Below, one piece after another: positions 48,789 to 58,150 of a stretch of DNA of 64,000 bases. A model generated the notes under the pieces. That model saw nothing but the letters and a program-made list of their open reading frames with translations. It had not been told where the DNA came from and ran no database searches. The DNA is taken from positions 6,315,501 through 6,379,500 of the forward strand of contig NZ_CP150203.1 in NCBI RefSeq assembly GCF_037969725.1, written 5' to 3'. Positions within the stretch are counted from its first letter, which is position 1. Every line of letters begins with the position of its first letter. The stretch is from Paenibacillus sp. FSL W8-0426 (lineage in GTDB: Bacteria > Bacillota > Bacilli > Paenibacillales > Paenibacillaceae). Both the position numbers and the translations under genes were made by a program.

Positions 48789-48823
48789 TTGACAAAGCTC
48801 CAACTGCTGTGGAGCTTTGTCAA
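48789..48823 (-). terminator. strong hairpin between binding-protein and permease genes
   Basis: A perfect 14-bp stem TTGACAAAGCTCCA / TGGAGCTTTGTCAA with a 7-nt loop and no T-run. In sugar ABC operons such structures commonly give partial termination or protect the upstream mRNA, so that more binding protein than permease is made. That role is inferred here. Confidence 0.7.
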
Positions 48824-48854
48824 CAAAAGCGCGTACTCATTGATTCACAGTTTC

Positions 48855-50135
48855 CTACTTGTTGACTTTGTTGTACGATTTCCACGCCTTGTCGAGCGCA
48901 TCGATCACCTGTTGTTGGTTCAACTGTCCGGAGTAGTAGCCCTGCAGCGCCTTGCCTGACTCATCCTTCACTGCCTGCGGTACCGACGGATCCTGATAGG
49001 CTTTGCCTTCATTGACGTATTTCATGGCATCGTCCACCCAAGGGAAACTTTCAAAGTTGTGGACTTTCGCTACCGGATTGAATTTGAGCGCTTCATAGAA
49101 CGCACTGGAGTCTTTGTCGTCGAGAATGTAGTTCACGAAATCGAGCGCCACTTCCTTGTTTTTGCTGCTGGAAGAAACGGCGAGCGACGTGGACGTGCTC
49201 AGATTGATTTTGGTATCGTCCGGATTGTCGTTGATCGGCATCGGCGCAACGCCGAAATGGATGTCCGGGTTAGACTTCAGAATGGTCTCCGCATACCACG
49301 GACCCTGTACCCACATCGCCGCTTTGCCTGTTGCAAATGCAGCCGCTCCGTCGTCCGCGCCGACTTCCAGCGCCTTCTCCGTGCCGTTTGCCGTCACCAG
49401 GTCAAAGGCATCAAACATCGCTTTCATATCGGAAAACGAACCCTGATCCTGATTCATTTTGTCCAGGAAATCCTTGTGCTCGGATTGGGTGAGCGCGCCT
49501 ACCGTCAGCGGCAGGAAGAGCTGTGGTACCCAAGCTTCCTTGTAGGCCAGCTCGAACGGCGTAATGCCGGCTGCTTTCAGCTTGTCGACGACCGCCTTCA
49601 TTTCAGTCAGCGTTGTTGGCGGTTCAAGCCCTTGTTCCTTGAAGATATCCTTGTTGTAGAGGTATCCCCATGACAGCGTTTCCAAAGGCACGGCAACGAT
49701 TTTACCATTGGCATCTGTCACGGAAGGTTTCACCGAATCAAGCAATTTGTCGACGAATGGCTGATCTGACAGGTCTTCCAGATAACCTGCCTTGCTGAAC
49801 GGCGGAATTTCGTTGACCGCGTGCAGCGCGAATACGTCAGGCGCGTCGTTCGAGGCCAAGCGTGTCTTCAGAATCTGCGCAGCATTGTCCGCCGGCGGCA
49901 TCTCCAGCTGCACGTTTACTTCAATGTTTTTCTCCGCCTTCTCCTTGGCCTTGAACTGTTCTATATATTTATCGTAATGTTCCTTCAGCCGAGGTTGCGC
50001 AACGAATATTTTCAAATTGACCGTACTGCCGGATGCAGAGCCTCCCTGTGATTCGTCCGTTCCCGTGCTCTGACCGCACCCTGCGAGCAATACGCTGACC
50101 AGTACTGCACTTGCGACGCTTTTCCATACCTTCAT
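48855..50135 (-). CDS. sugar ABC transporter solute-binding lipoprotein
   Basis: A 426-residue CUT1-type binding protein. The signal peptide ends in the lipobox LLAG-Cys20, so the mature protein is lipid-anchored outside the membrane. Family features include NAAQILKTRLASNDAPDVFALHAVNEIPPFSKAGYLEDLSD and the later AAAFATGKAAMWVQGPWYAETI. The substrate is probably a beta-galactoside or other oligosaccharide, judging from the GH42 gene in the locus. Ribosome site GGGAGGTCATGAG. Confidence 0.93.
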   Translation of the reverse strand: MKVWKSVASAVLVSVLLAGCGQSTGTDESQGGSASGSTVNLKIFVAQPRLKEHYDKYIEQFKAKEKAEKNIEVNVQLEMPPADNAAQILKTRLASNDAPDVFALHAVNEIPPFSKAGYLEDLSDQPFVDKLLDSVKPSVTDANGKIVAVPLETLSWGYLYNKDIFKEQGLEPPTTLTEMKAVVDKLKAAGITPFELAYKEAWVPQLFLPLTVGALTQSEHKDFLDKMNQDQGSFSDMKAMFDAFDLVTANGTEKALEVGADDGAAAFATGKAAMWVQGPWYAETILKSNPDIHFGVAPMPINDNPDDTKINLSTSTSLAVSSSSKNKEVALDFVNYILDDKDSSAFYEALKFNPVAKVHNFESFPWVDDAMKYVNEGKAYQDPSVPQAVKDESGKALQGYYSGQLNQQQVIDALDKAWKSYNKVNK

Positions 50136-50179
50136 CTCTCATGACCTCCCGGTGTGACTGGTTTGTCTTGCATAAGCCC

Positions 50180-50207
50180 ATTATATGCTTGTAATGTAAG
50201 CGCTTCA
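50180..50207 (-). promoter_or_regulatory. putative promoter and cre-like site of the binding-protein gene
   Basis: On the minus strand TATAAT (50180-50185) lies 45 nt before the start codon. The -35 area overlaps a cre-like near-palindrome, TGAAGCGCTTACA (50195-50207), which is one base short of the usual 14. This suggests catabolite control and possibly activator dependence, since no -35 box is seen. Confidence 0.45.
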
Positions 50208-50235
50208 TTGGACAATACGGAGCTTCTGCATTGGA

Positions 50236-51318
50236 TTATTTTAAACTTTGTCCCTTGCGCATCTCTCCGGGAGACAAGCCGAAATGTTTCTTGAACACCC
50301 GATAAAAATAGGACACATCCTCATACCCGACCATTTCGGCGATATGTTTGAATGGAATGCTGTCGTCCATCACCCATTCCTTTGCCTTGGCCATCCGCAG
50401 CTGCACGATGTAGTCGACAACCGTGATGCCGTATTCCTTTTTGAATGCCTTGCTCAGATATTCCTTGCTGACAAAAAAGACTTGTGCCAGCTGCTCCAGC
50501 GTGATCGCTTCCATGCAATGCTGCTCCATGTGCTGCCTGACCTCTTCAAGGTTCAGCTTATTCTTGAACTTCCGCTGCGCGATCACGCCTTCCAGCGCCT
50601 GACTGTAGAGGTCAAACGTCCAGGCCAGCGCCGCTGACGCCGTTGTCAATGCGGATGGAGGAGCAGGCTTTGCTGCCGCAGATTGCTCACCCGCTCCATT
50701 GGAACTGCACAGCTCCCCGAGCAGGGTCTGCAAATCATGGACGACCCTGCCCAATTGCTGCGGTTTCCGCATGTCCTCTTTTTCCAGTTTCTCCTCCAGT
50801 TGGTTGAAAAGATCTCGCAGCTCCGGCATGTTCAGTTCGTTGAATCGAATGCGGACCTGCTGCTGAAAACGCGAAAATTCCCCAGCAAACATCCGGGAAT
50901 AAGGCTCCCACCCTTCCGGGCTGTAACGGACCTTCTCCAGATCACGCTTGCACTTTGCAAGCACGGCGTTCAGCTCATCCGGATTAACCGGCTTGAGCAA
51001 ATAATCCGCTGCCCGGTGCCGAATGGCATGTTTCGCATAATTGAAGTCATCATAGCCGCTCACCACGATCACTTTGATTTGCGGGAACTGCGCGCTCAAT
51101 GTTTCCAGCAAGGCAACCCCGTCGGTGCCCGGCATGCGCATATCGGTAATGATGATATGGGGATTCTGCTGCTGCAGCTGCTGCAAAGCCTGATCCCCAT
51201 CCTCCGCTTCGCCCGCAACGACCATATCGAGTTCCTCCCACTCCCCCAAATTGCGCAAAATATCCCTGTTCCACGGTTCGTCGTCGACCAATAACACTCG
51301 ATAAGGCTGCACGCTCAT
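50236..51318 (-). CDS. AraC-type response regulator (YesN-like)
   Basis: A 360-residue protein. The receiver domain has the acidic pair in LLVDDEPWNRD, phospho-acceptor Asp59 in IIITDMRMPGTDG and Lys in DYLLKPVNPDE. A variable linker follows, then a C-terminal AraC/XylS double HTH (LEQLAQVFFVSKEYLSKAFKKEYGITVVDYI ... VGYEDVSYFYRVFKKHFGLSPGEMRK). It overlaps the kinase gene by 4 bp and probably activates the adjacent transporter. Confidence 0.94.
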   Translation of the reverse strand: MSVQPYRVLLVDDEPWNRDILRNLGEWEELDMVVAGEAEDGDQALQQLQQQNPHIIITDMRMPGTDGVALLETLSAQFPQIKVIVVSGYDDFNYAKHAIRHRAADYLLKPVNPDELNAVLAKCKRDLEKVRYSPEGWEPYSRMFAGEFSRFQQQVRIRFNELNMPELRDLFNQLEEKLEKEDMRKPQQLGRVVHDLQTLLGELCSSNGAGEQSAAAKPAPPSALTTASAALAWTFDLYSQALEGVIAQRKFKNKLNLEEVRQHMEQHCMEAITLEQLAQVFFVSKEYLSKAFKKEYGITVVDYIVQLRMAKAKEWVMDDSIPFKHIAEMVGYEDVSYFYRVFKKHFGLSPGEMRKGQSLK

Positions 51319-53105
51319 ACGATTTCTCCTCCCTCGTCAAACGGAATGCGTACCGTCACTGTCGTTCCCTCTCCTACTTCGCTGTCGACGCTCATTCCAT
51401 AACCAGGGCCAAAATGCATGGTGATGCGCGATGCCGCATTTACAAGACCGATGCTTGTCCCGGCACTCCATACCCGGTCTCCCTCTATGGCTACACGCTC
51501 CAGTCTGGCTTGCAGTTCGCTCCGTTTCCCGGCATCCATGCCCAGCCCGTTGTCATGAACGCGAATGATGATCTTCTTCCCTTCCCGAGCAACTTCAATA
51601 TTTAATTTCCATTGCGCCTTTTTGTTTTCCAGGCCGTGCACGAACGCATTCTCCACAATAGGCTGAAGTGTAAGCTTCGGAATGGCACATCCCTTCAGAT
51701 CAGCTTCAATCTGCAGATGGTATTCGAGCCTGCCTGCAAATCGCTGCTGCTGGATCAGCATGTAATGTTCAAGCTGGTCCAGCTCGCTCTGAAGCGAAAC
51801 CAGCCCGTCCGGAGCCCGCACGATGTAGCGGAACATCTCGCTCAGCGCACGAATCACTTTGTACGTGTCGGCAGGCTTTTGCGAATACACCATGCCGCCG
51901 ATCATTTGCAGCGTATTTTGCAAGAAATGCGGGTGGATCTGGGACTGCAAAGCCTTCAGCTCTGCCGTACGTTTATCCAGATTCATTTGGTAGTTTTCGC
52001 GGATATGCTCGCGGATGCGGCCAGCCATGCCATGCAGGTTTTTTTCCAGCAGCCCGATCTCGTCCACGCGTCCGGTGCGAACCACCTCCCTGTCCTTGAT
52101 GAGCCGAATGCCTTTCATGGCATTGGCCAGACTGACGATCGGCTTGGCCGTGCGCCAGGCAACGAGCGCTGCCAGTCCCACCGAAATCAGCGTAGCCAAG
52201 CCGCCTACGACAAGTCCGTATTTCATCGTTTCCAACGCGCTCTCATTAATGACATGGGCAGGCACGATCTTGACGAGACGCAGTCCCGAAGGGTCGATGG
52301 AATGGTAAAAGACATACTCCCGCTCGGTACGGATCAAACCCGCATCGTCTTGGGTATCCGCCAGTTTGTCCAATGCTTCTGCCGAAGGCTGGAATTCGGA
52401 ATGGGGCTGATACTCCGGATGGCCTGACGGGTCAGAGATGTACACGGTGTAATCGCCCCGGCCATCCAGCAGCTCCAGCGTCTGGTTGAACACGGTCCAT
52501 TTGATTTCTAGGCTGATCGCCCCGATCTGGGCCTGGTCCTCAAAGCGGTTCATGCTGCGGGTCATATGGAATTTTTCCGGATCGTTCGGATCATTGATAA
52601 TCGTAAAATCTTTGTGCTCGGCAAAAAGCTCATGATACTCGGCCGGAATGCCCGAAACCGATTTAATCCGGTTTTCCATGGAGTTGAACGTAAACAACGT
52701 ATCCAATTCCTTCAGGTACAGCTCCACGCCGAACACATAATTGCCGGCAGAGTAGTACACGCTGTTGAGCATGTTGAACACGGCCTTCTGCTCGTCGAAA
52801 CGGCTCGAGGCCGACGCATCCCGGTTCAGCGCCAAATACTGGTGCACCTCATCGCTGATCTGGATCGAGTAAATCAGGTTGTTCATGCGGGCGAACTGCT
52901 CTCCCAAGTAAGCCGAAGCCCACTTCATGTTGGCCCGGTTGGTCTCCATAATCTCTTCCTCCATCGAAGAGCGGGCATTTTCGGCCGCCATCGCGGTCAT
53001 AACCAGCACGGGCAATACCGCGACCAGCGTCATTGTCAGGATCAGTTTGTTGCGGATGCTGCGTTTGAACGGATCAGCCAGCTTGCGATACATTTCGGTA
53101 ATCAT
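51315..53105 (-). CDS. sensor histidine kinase (YesM/LytS-like)
   Basis: About 597 residues: membrane helix at 19-40, a long extracytoplasmic sensor (about 45-290, dCACHE-like), second helix (LVVGGLATLISVGLAALVAW), HAMP, His_kinase domain with the phospho-His in LQSQIHPHFLQNTLQMIGG, and HATPase with VHDNGLGMDAG and GTSIGLVNAASR. I start at the ATG at 53105 (MITEMYRKLADPFKR), with GGGGGAATG upstream; the frame extends to 53171. It pairs with the downstream regulator. Confidence 0.93.
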   Translation of the reverse strand: MITEMYRKLADPFKRSIRNKLILTMTLVAVLPVLVMTAMAAENARSSMEEEIMETNRANMKWASAYLGEQFARMNNLIYSIQISDEVHQYLALNRDASASSRFDEQKAVFNMLNSVYYSAGNYVFGVELYLKELDTLFTFNSMENRIKSVSGIPAEYHELFAEHKDFTIINDPNDPEKFHMTRSMNRFEDQAQIGAISLEIKWTVFNQTLELLDGRGDYTVYISDPSGHPEYQPHSEFQPSAEALDKLADTQDDAGLIRTEREYVFYHSIDPSGLRLVKIVPAHVINESALETMKYGLVVGGLATLISVGLAALVAWRTAKPIVSLANAMKGIRLIKDREVVRTGRVDEIGLLEKNLHGMAGRIREHIRENYQMNLDKRTAELKALQSQIHPHFLQNTLQMIGGMVYSQKPADTYKVIRALSEMFRYIVRAPDGLVSLQSELDQLEHYMLIQQQRFAGRLEYHLQIEADLKGCAIPKLTLQPIVENAFVHGLENKKAQWKLNIEVAREGKKIIIRVHDNGLGMDAGKRSELQARLERVAIEGDRVWSAGTSIGLVNAASRITMHFGPGYGMSVDSEVGEGTTVTVRIPFDEGGEIV

Positions 53106-53347
53106 AGGCGCATTCCCCCGATCGCGCTTGAATATAAAACGGTGCATCCTCATTTCTTCCGAGGCAGACATTCGCGTTCAGCGGGAGTCCGCCATGAAAC
53201 CTACGGGAAGCAAATGTGTCGATATGTTTATAATTTCCGATAGGACAATGAAACGCCCCAGCATAAACAGCAAGGGCGCCTCCATCTCTATATTTTCACT
53301 TAACAAGCCAATGTAAACCATCATGGACCAACCACGTTAACGGTCGT

Positions 53348-55357
53348 TTATATTTCTTCAATAATTTGCATTCCCCATCGTTCCAGCTTCAGCTCCTGAC
53401 CGGGTTCAACCGGTTCATCCGCATGAAGCTCTCTCCCGCTGCCGTGCGGATATATGAACGAAACCGGATTGTCGGAGTAATTAAAGTAATAACGAATCGT
53501 TTTTCCCTGTCCGTTGACGCCCGATTTTACGATGAATGGGAATGCCAGCTCCTGATCGGCCCCCCACACGCCGGATTCCTTTAGAACCCGCTTAAGCACT
53601 TCGCGGATTACCGCTGAACTCGTGAAGCACCCGACATAGGTTGCTTTTCCGCTCCCATACGCGTTTTGCGTGATGGCGGCATATGTGCCCCAATGCGGAT
53701 GATCATACCAAGCGAGCACTTCGGCCGTCGTCGGCGTTATCAGTTCCATCCAGGTGTGCACTTGGTTTTGCCCTTCACCGACTTGGAAAGGGTCGCCTTG
53801 AAGCGATACATGCTTTGGCTCCACGAACATGCTGTACTTGATGCCGCAAGCTTCGCTGATGATGCCCGGCTGGCGCGTGGAGCGAACCTTGATATGTTCG
53901 TTGGCAAACCCGCTTTTGAAAGAATACACGACATGGCCGCCGTCCTTCACGAAAGCATTAAGCCTTTCCAGCAGTTCGTCCGGAGCCGCGTACAGCGCGG
54001 GCACCACAATGACATCATAACCTTCTAAGCTCTTCACGGACGGGTCGATGAAATCGCAGCCCACGTTCATTTTGTATAACTCGTCGTACATCCAGCGCAC
54101 CACGTCATTGTAGGTTTTATCGCTTTGGGCTTGAAAGCCGAACCACTTGATCGACGTGAGCGCTTCGTTGCTGGCAAGGATAGCTACGCGGTTCGTTTTT
54201 TTCAAATTGACCAATTGCGGGCTCCATCTTGCAAAATCGCGTCCAATCGTCTTCGCTTCCTCATACACCGGATTCGGTTCGAAGTCATGGCTGAGCAGTC
54301 CCTTCCAATACGTTTCGAATGAATTGTGCAGCGAATGCCAATGCCAGTAGGCGACCATGTTCGCTCCGGAAGCGAGATGGCTGAATGCTTGCAATCGCAG
54401 CTGCCCCGGATAAGGGACCCAGTTCAGAAACGCCTGGGCTTCGGTCTCCATGACAAGATAGTTTGCCTGTTTGGTTGACCGGGCGACGTCGCCGCCAAAC
54501 GAGATTTCGATCCCGGTCAGGTCATCTTGGGAAGGATGATAGATATCCACGCTCGTGATGTCGAATGGCTGTGATGCAGCAAAATGGTTCACATCTCCCT
54601 GGATGCCGTAGGAATAACCTCTCCAGTCAAAGTCGAAGTTCTGCGTCACGAACTGGCCTTCCTGCTTGTATTCGTTCACGATGCCGACCTGCCATGCCAA
54701 AAAGTCCGTGACCAGCTGACGCTGGAATTTGGCAAACTCGGCACCCAAACTGCCATTGATCGTGCCTACCACGGAAGGGAAGTCCTCCCAGCTATTGATG
54801 CGGTTGCTCCAGTAATCGAGTCCAAACTCCTTGTTCAGCTCGTCCAGGGAAGCAAATTTGCCACGCATATATTTGACGAATTGCAGCTGCACATTATCCC
54901 CTGCCGTATTGTAATGCTTCGTTTCATTGTCGGTCTGATAGCCGATCACCGCCGGGTGTTTGCATACGCGCGAGATCAGTTTGCGAATAATGCGCTCGGC
55001 ATAGAACAGGTAGGTCGGGTTCGTGATGTCCATAATCTGGCGCGCTCCGTATTTGCCGGGTCCTTTAGCCGTCGTGGCCAGCACGTCCGGATGTTCCTTG
55101 ACCATCCATGTCGGTACGGCATACGTAGGCGTTCCGACAATGACCTGAATGCCGGCCGCATGCATGGCGTCCAACACCCGATCCACGGACGAGAAATCGA
55201 ATACGCCGTTCTGGGGTTCGTGCGTGCTCCAGGTCGATTCCGCAATGCGAACGACGTTAATGCCCGCTTCCTTCATCATTCGTATGTCTTCGCTCAATCT
55301 TTCGTAAGGCATATATTCATCATAATAAGCAACGCCGTACATCAATCGGTTCATCAT
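53348..55357 (-). CDS. beta-galactosidase, GH42
   Basis: A 669-residue glycosidase: TIM barrel, trimerisation domain (about 390-590) and C-terminal beta domain. The acid/base is Glu145 in GYQTDNETKHYN, and the nucleophile is Glu304 in NYLVMETEAQAFLNW. No signal peptide, so it acts on imported substrate. The start at 55357 follows AAGGAG; the frame reaches 55381. It is the first gene of the same-strand sugar locus and probably hydrolyses what the ABC transporter brings in. Confidence 0.95.
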   Translation of the reverse strand: MMNRLMYGVAYYDEYMPYERLSEDIRMMKEAGINVVRIAESTWSTHEPQNGVFDFSSVDRVLDAMHAAGIQVIVGTPTYAVPTWMVKEHPDVLATTAKGPGKYGARQIMDITNPTYLFYAERIIRKLISRVCKHPAVIGYQTDNETKHYNTAGDNVQLQFVKYMRGKFASLDELNKEFGLDYWSNRINSWEDFPSVVGTINGSLGAEFAKFQRQLVTDFLAWQVGIVNEYKQEGQFVTQNFDFDWRGYSYGIQGDVNHFAASQPFDITSVDIYHPSQDDLTGIEISFGGDVARSTKQANYLVMETEAQAFLNWVPYPGQLRLQAFSHLASGANMVAYWHWHSLHNSFETYWKGLLSHDFEPNPVYEEAKTIGRDFARWSPQLVNLKKTNRVAILASNEALTSIKWFGFQAQSDKTYNDVVRWMYDELYKMNVGCDFIDPSVKSLEGYDVIVVPALYAAPDELLERLNAFVKDGGHVVYSFKSGFANEHIKVRSTRQPGIISEACGIKYSMFVEPKHVSLQGDPFQVGEGQNQVHTWMELITPTTAEVLAWYDHPHWGTYAAITQNAYGSGKATYVGCFTSSAVIREVLKRVLKESGVWGADQELAFPFIVKSGVNGQGKTIRYYFNYSDNPVSFIYPHGSGRELHADEPVEPGQELKLERWGMQIIEEI

Positions 55358-55430
55358 CAGCACTCTCCTTTGGGTCATCAAGGTATCGGTTTTTGCACTG
55401 GCTCATGCAGTGAATTCATCCACAGATAAA

Positions 55431-55444
55431 TGGTAGCGTTTCCA
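55431..55444. promoter_or_regulatory. cre/LacI-like near-palindrome upstream of GH42
   Basis: TGGAAACGCTACCA on the minus strand, 74 nt before the beta-galactosidase start, is close to CcpA cre and LacI-family operators. The remainder of 55358-55610 shows no gene. Confidence 0.4.
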
Positions 55445-55610
55445 TTATTATCGGAGAAAGACTCCCTTTTCGGGAGACCTTAGTCCGCTTCCCCACTTCA
55501 TGAGACTTCATTGCCGCCTCTAAACTGATTATAATGAAGTATAATACGGGTGCCGATGGCACAAGGCAAGTTGTTTTTACCCTTTTCCGGGGTAAACCTC
55601 TGATTCAGGG

Positions 55611-56228
55611 TCAAAAAGGCTCTGTCCGCATCTGCCGATAATCCTCCGGCGTGTTCATGTTGGCCAGCTGCCGTTCTGCTGCATGAACGCCGGCGTGTTC
55701 CAACTCGTCAGCATCCGCATAACGACAGCCGATTTCATCCAGCCAGCGGGTCACCCGCAAACGGTCTTCCTGCAGCCGCTGTTCCAATCCGGGAAGCACG
55801 CTTCGGTGATATACGCCTGCAAGTGGATGAATGCGCCCGTTCACTCGCGGCACAATGACGGGTGCTTGCATGTCCGATTCGGCAGCAATCCTTTTCAAAC
55901 CTGCAAAAAGGTTGGTTTGGACCCGCGGCATGTCACAGGCGCAGACCATATTCCAATCGGTCCTCGAGGCCTGAAGTGCGGCGTGGAGACCGGCCAGCGG
56001 TCCCTTTCCCGGATAATGATCAGGGACGCACGGATAACCAAATCGTTCATAATCGCGAGCATGCTCCCCGGCCGAGATGAGAATCTGCGAGACCTCCGGG
56101 GCCAGCGCGGCTGCAGTCCGTTCAAGCACTGTGGCGTCATTCAGCACAAGCAGCGTTTTGTTCGTTCCCATGCGGCTGGACAACCCCCCGGCCAATATGA
56201 TTCCCGTCCATGTTGTTGCATTCGTCAT
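55611..56228 (-). CDS. mobA: molybdenum cofactor guanylyltransferase
   Basis: Transfers GMP to molybdopterin. A 205-residue nucleotidyltransferase with the N-terminal GIILAGGLSSRMGTNKTLL motif, CDMPRVQTNLF metal site and PVIVPRVNGRIHPLAGVYHRSVLP. Start at 56228 chosen for AAAGGG at 9 nt; an ATG three codons earlier is possible. Isolated from other moa/moe genes. Confidence 0.9.
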   Translation of the reverse strand: MTNATTWTGIILAGGLSSRMGTNKTLLVLNDATVLERTAAALAPEVSQILISAGEHARDYERFGYPCVPDHYPGKGPLAGLHAALQASRTDWNMVCACDMPRVQTNLFAGLKRIAAESDMQAPVIVPRVNGRIHPLAGVYHRSVLPGLEQRLQEDRLRVTRWLDEIGCRYADADELEHAGVHAAERQLANMNTPEDYRQMRTEPF

Positions 56229-56292
56229 CGGTATCATCCCTTTATTCCAATCATGATAAACTTATTCTATACATTGAATCCCCTTTCAACAA

Positions 56293-57567
56293 ATGATACA
56301 TTTGAACAATATGACCCGGAAAGGATGGCCCTCTTTGGATAGAACCGTGCCTGAAAGAGGAAACGCCTCTTTAACCTCACTCAAACTGTATAACTTTTTC
56401 ATTTACGGCGCCATCTCCATCTTTGCCGGCTTTCTGCAGCTGTACCTTCAGGAAATCGGCATGACGAAGCTCGAGATCGGCAGCCTGATGGCCATCGGCC
56501 CGTTTGTATCATTGTTTGCCAACCCGTTCTGGGGGTACTGGAGCGACAAGTCCCGCAATATCCGCGTTGTGCTGATGTTGATGATGGCGGGTACCTTCGT
56601 GTTGGCCCAAGCGGTTTTCTATGCACCGACGTATTCCTGGATCTATGCATCCATGATTGTTTTTTATTTTTTTCAAAGTCCCTTGTTCGCTCAAACCAAC
56701 AGCCTCATCCTGGGATATATCGACGGAACCTCCCAGAAGTTCGGTACATTCCGGTTATGGGGTTCACTGGGCTGGGCGTTGACGGCGGCGGCAGCCGGTC
56801 CGCTGATCGATCGCCTGGGCATACGGAGCGTCTCCATCGTGTTTGCCGTCATGATCGTCATTGCGTTTGGTTTCTCGCTGCTGCTGCCGAGACAGCCCAT
56901 CGCTTCGGACACGCCTGTCATCACGTTCCGGCGGTTCGGCAGGGTCATGTTCAACCCGTATTTCATGACGTTCATCGGCCTCGGCGTGCTGGTGTCGGTG
57001 CCCAATGCCATGAACAGTACCTTCATGTCCCTGTACATCACGGAAATGGGCGGAAGCAAACAGATGGTCGGTTATGCCATTTTCACGTCTTCCATCCTTG
57101 AGGCAGTCGTCTTCCTGCTGCTGGATCGTCTGCTCAAACGCAGAATGAGCATGCTGCTGGCTTATCTCGTTCTCATCTGCCTGCTGTTTGCTCTCCGTTG
57201 GCAGCTCATGGCCGGAGCAACCAGCCCGCTGGAAATCGTGTTCATTCAGCTGACGCATTCCGTGACGTTTGGCGGTTATTTCTACGTCGGCACCCAGCTC
57301 ACGATGCTGTTCATCCCCAAACCGTACCGATCCTCCGGCCAGGCGGTATACACGATGGCTTGGGGCGGATTGTCCGGCGTTATCGCGGGCCTGTTCGGGG
57401 GCTGGCTCTTCCAAAATTTCGGTGCCGAGATCATGTACAATATCGGCGTATTCTTCTCGCTGATCGGCGCAGCGGGGTTTGCCGTCATGTGGCTGATGAA
57501 CCGCCGAAACGGCTACCAGCCTGCGGTACTGACCGAACTGGGCAATATGGACGAAGAGGACCGTTAA
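56293..57567 (+). CDS. MFS transporter (MFS_1-like)
   Basis: About 424 residues with twelve hydrophobic helices. The loop-2 motif is FANPFWGYWSDKSRNIRVVL, and FGTFRLWGSLGWALTAAAAGPLIDRLG is typical of the PPP/nucleoside-symporter-like MFS_1-like branch. The substrate is unknown. The start is uncertain: the first ATG (56293) lacks a ribosome site, while an in-frame TTG at 56335 has AAAGGA. Both precede the first helix. A weak hairpin with T7 (about 57607-57642) follows. Confidence 0.85.
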   Translation: MIHLNNMTRKGWPSLDRTVPERGNASLTSLKLYNFFIYGAISIFAGFLQLYLQEIGMTKLEIGSLMAIGPFVSLFANPFWGYWSDKSRNIRVVLMLMMAGTFVLAQAVFYAPTYSWIYASMIVFYFFQSPLFAQTNSLILGYIDGTSQKFGTFRLWGSLGWALTAAAAGPLIDRLGIRSVSIVFAVMIVIAFGFSLLLPRQPIASDTPVITFRRFGRVMFNPYFMTFIGLGVLVSVPNAMNSTFMSLYITEMGGSKQMVGYAIFTSSILEAVVFLLLDRLLKRRMSMLLAYLVLICLLFALRWQLMAGATSPLEIVFIQLTHSVTFGGYFYVGTQLTMLFIPKPYRSSGQAVYTMAWGGLSGVIAGLFGGWLFQNFGAEIMYNIGVFFSLIGAAGFAVMWLMNRRNGYQPAVLTELGNMDEEDR

Positions 57568-57679
57568 CCTGAGGAGGTAGGTATTAGAACCTCGTTACAA
57601 CGACACGAAAAGCCGAAGCCTGATTTTTTTAATAGGTTCCGGTTCTTCGTATTTACAACAACCTGCTATCTCACATCAT

Positions 57680-57846
57680 CAAAAATGCGTTTCCAAAGAA
57701 GAGCTAATTACATTACGCCAAATTGGTGAAGATGCAGAGACGGCTACTATTTACCATGGGAACACTACCGAGATAACAATGTGTACATTCCTATTAATGA
57801 GGATGAAACAGCTTATTCAAAAACCATTATCAATTATATAGGTTGA
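57680..57846 (+). pseudogene. possible degraded coding remnant
   Basis: One frame reads ...SKEELITLRQIGEDAETATIY and then loses sense. From that point a second frame reads YYLPWEHYRDNNVYIPINED and on to a stop inside element D. The protein-like composition in two frames suggests a frameshifted gene end. I recognise no family. The rest of 57568-57834 is empty. Confidence 0.25.
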
Positions 57847-58065
57847 ACTAGACATTTACACGATAACGGAGAGGGCAGAAAGAATCTGGAGAAGCGAAGC
57901 GGTCTAAAAGCTTTCTGAAAGAAAGCTGCATCGGAAGCATAGGCTTATCACCGGATTTTCCCTTTGAAAAAAGGGGATCAAAAAAATCTGGGGATAACAG
58001 TGATCGGAAGATGGTTCTGACCACGTAGTGACTCCGTGTAAAAATCATCGGTTCAACTTATATAG
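57835..58065 (+). repeat. palindromic element family 1, copy D
   Basis: A 231-bp element from TATATAGGTTGAAC to GTTCAACTTATATAG, the best-preserved copy. Inner parts are AGAATCTGGAGAAGCG, the AAAGCTTTCTGAAAGAAAGC hairpin, TTATCACCGGATTTTCCC and AATCTGGGGATAACAGT then GATCGGAAGATGG. It lies 85 bp ahead of a small lipoprotein gene. Confidence 0.82.
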
Positions 58066-58150
58066 TAACTGTTGACGAAGTTTCAACTTCCATTAATTAA
58101 CACAAAAGATTAAGCCCCATTTAGGGCCTTAGTCTATCCGTGGAGGTATC

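Noticed and set aside
12402..58065. GGGGATAACAG in the family 1 elements resembles a stretch of 23S rRNA domain V
   Set aside because: Only about ten bases match and the surrounding bases do not fit rRNA, so I treat it as chance.
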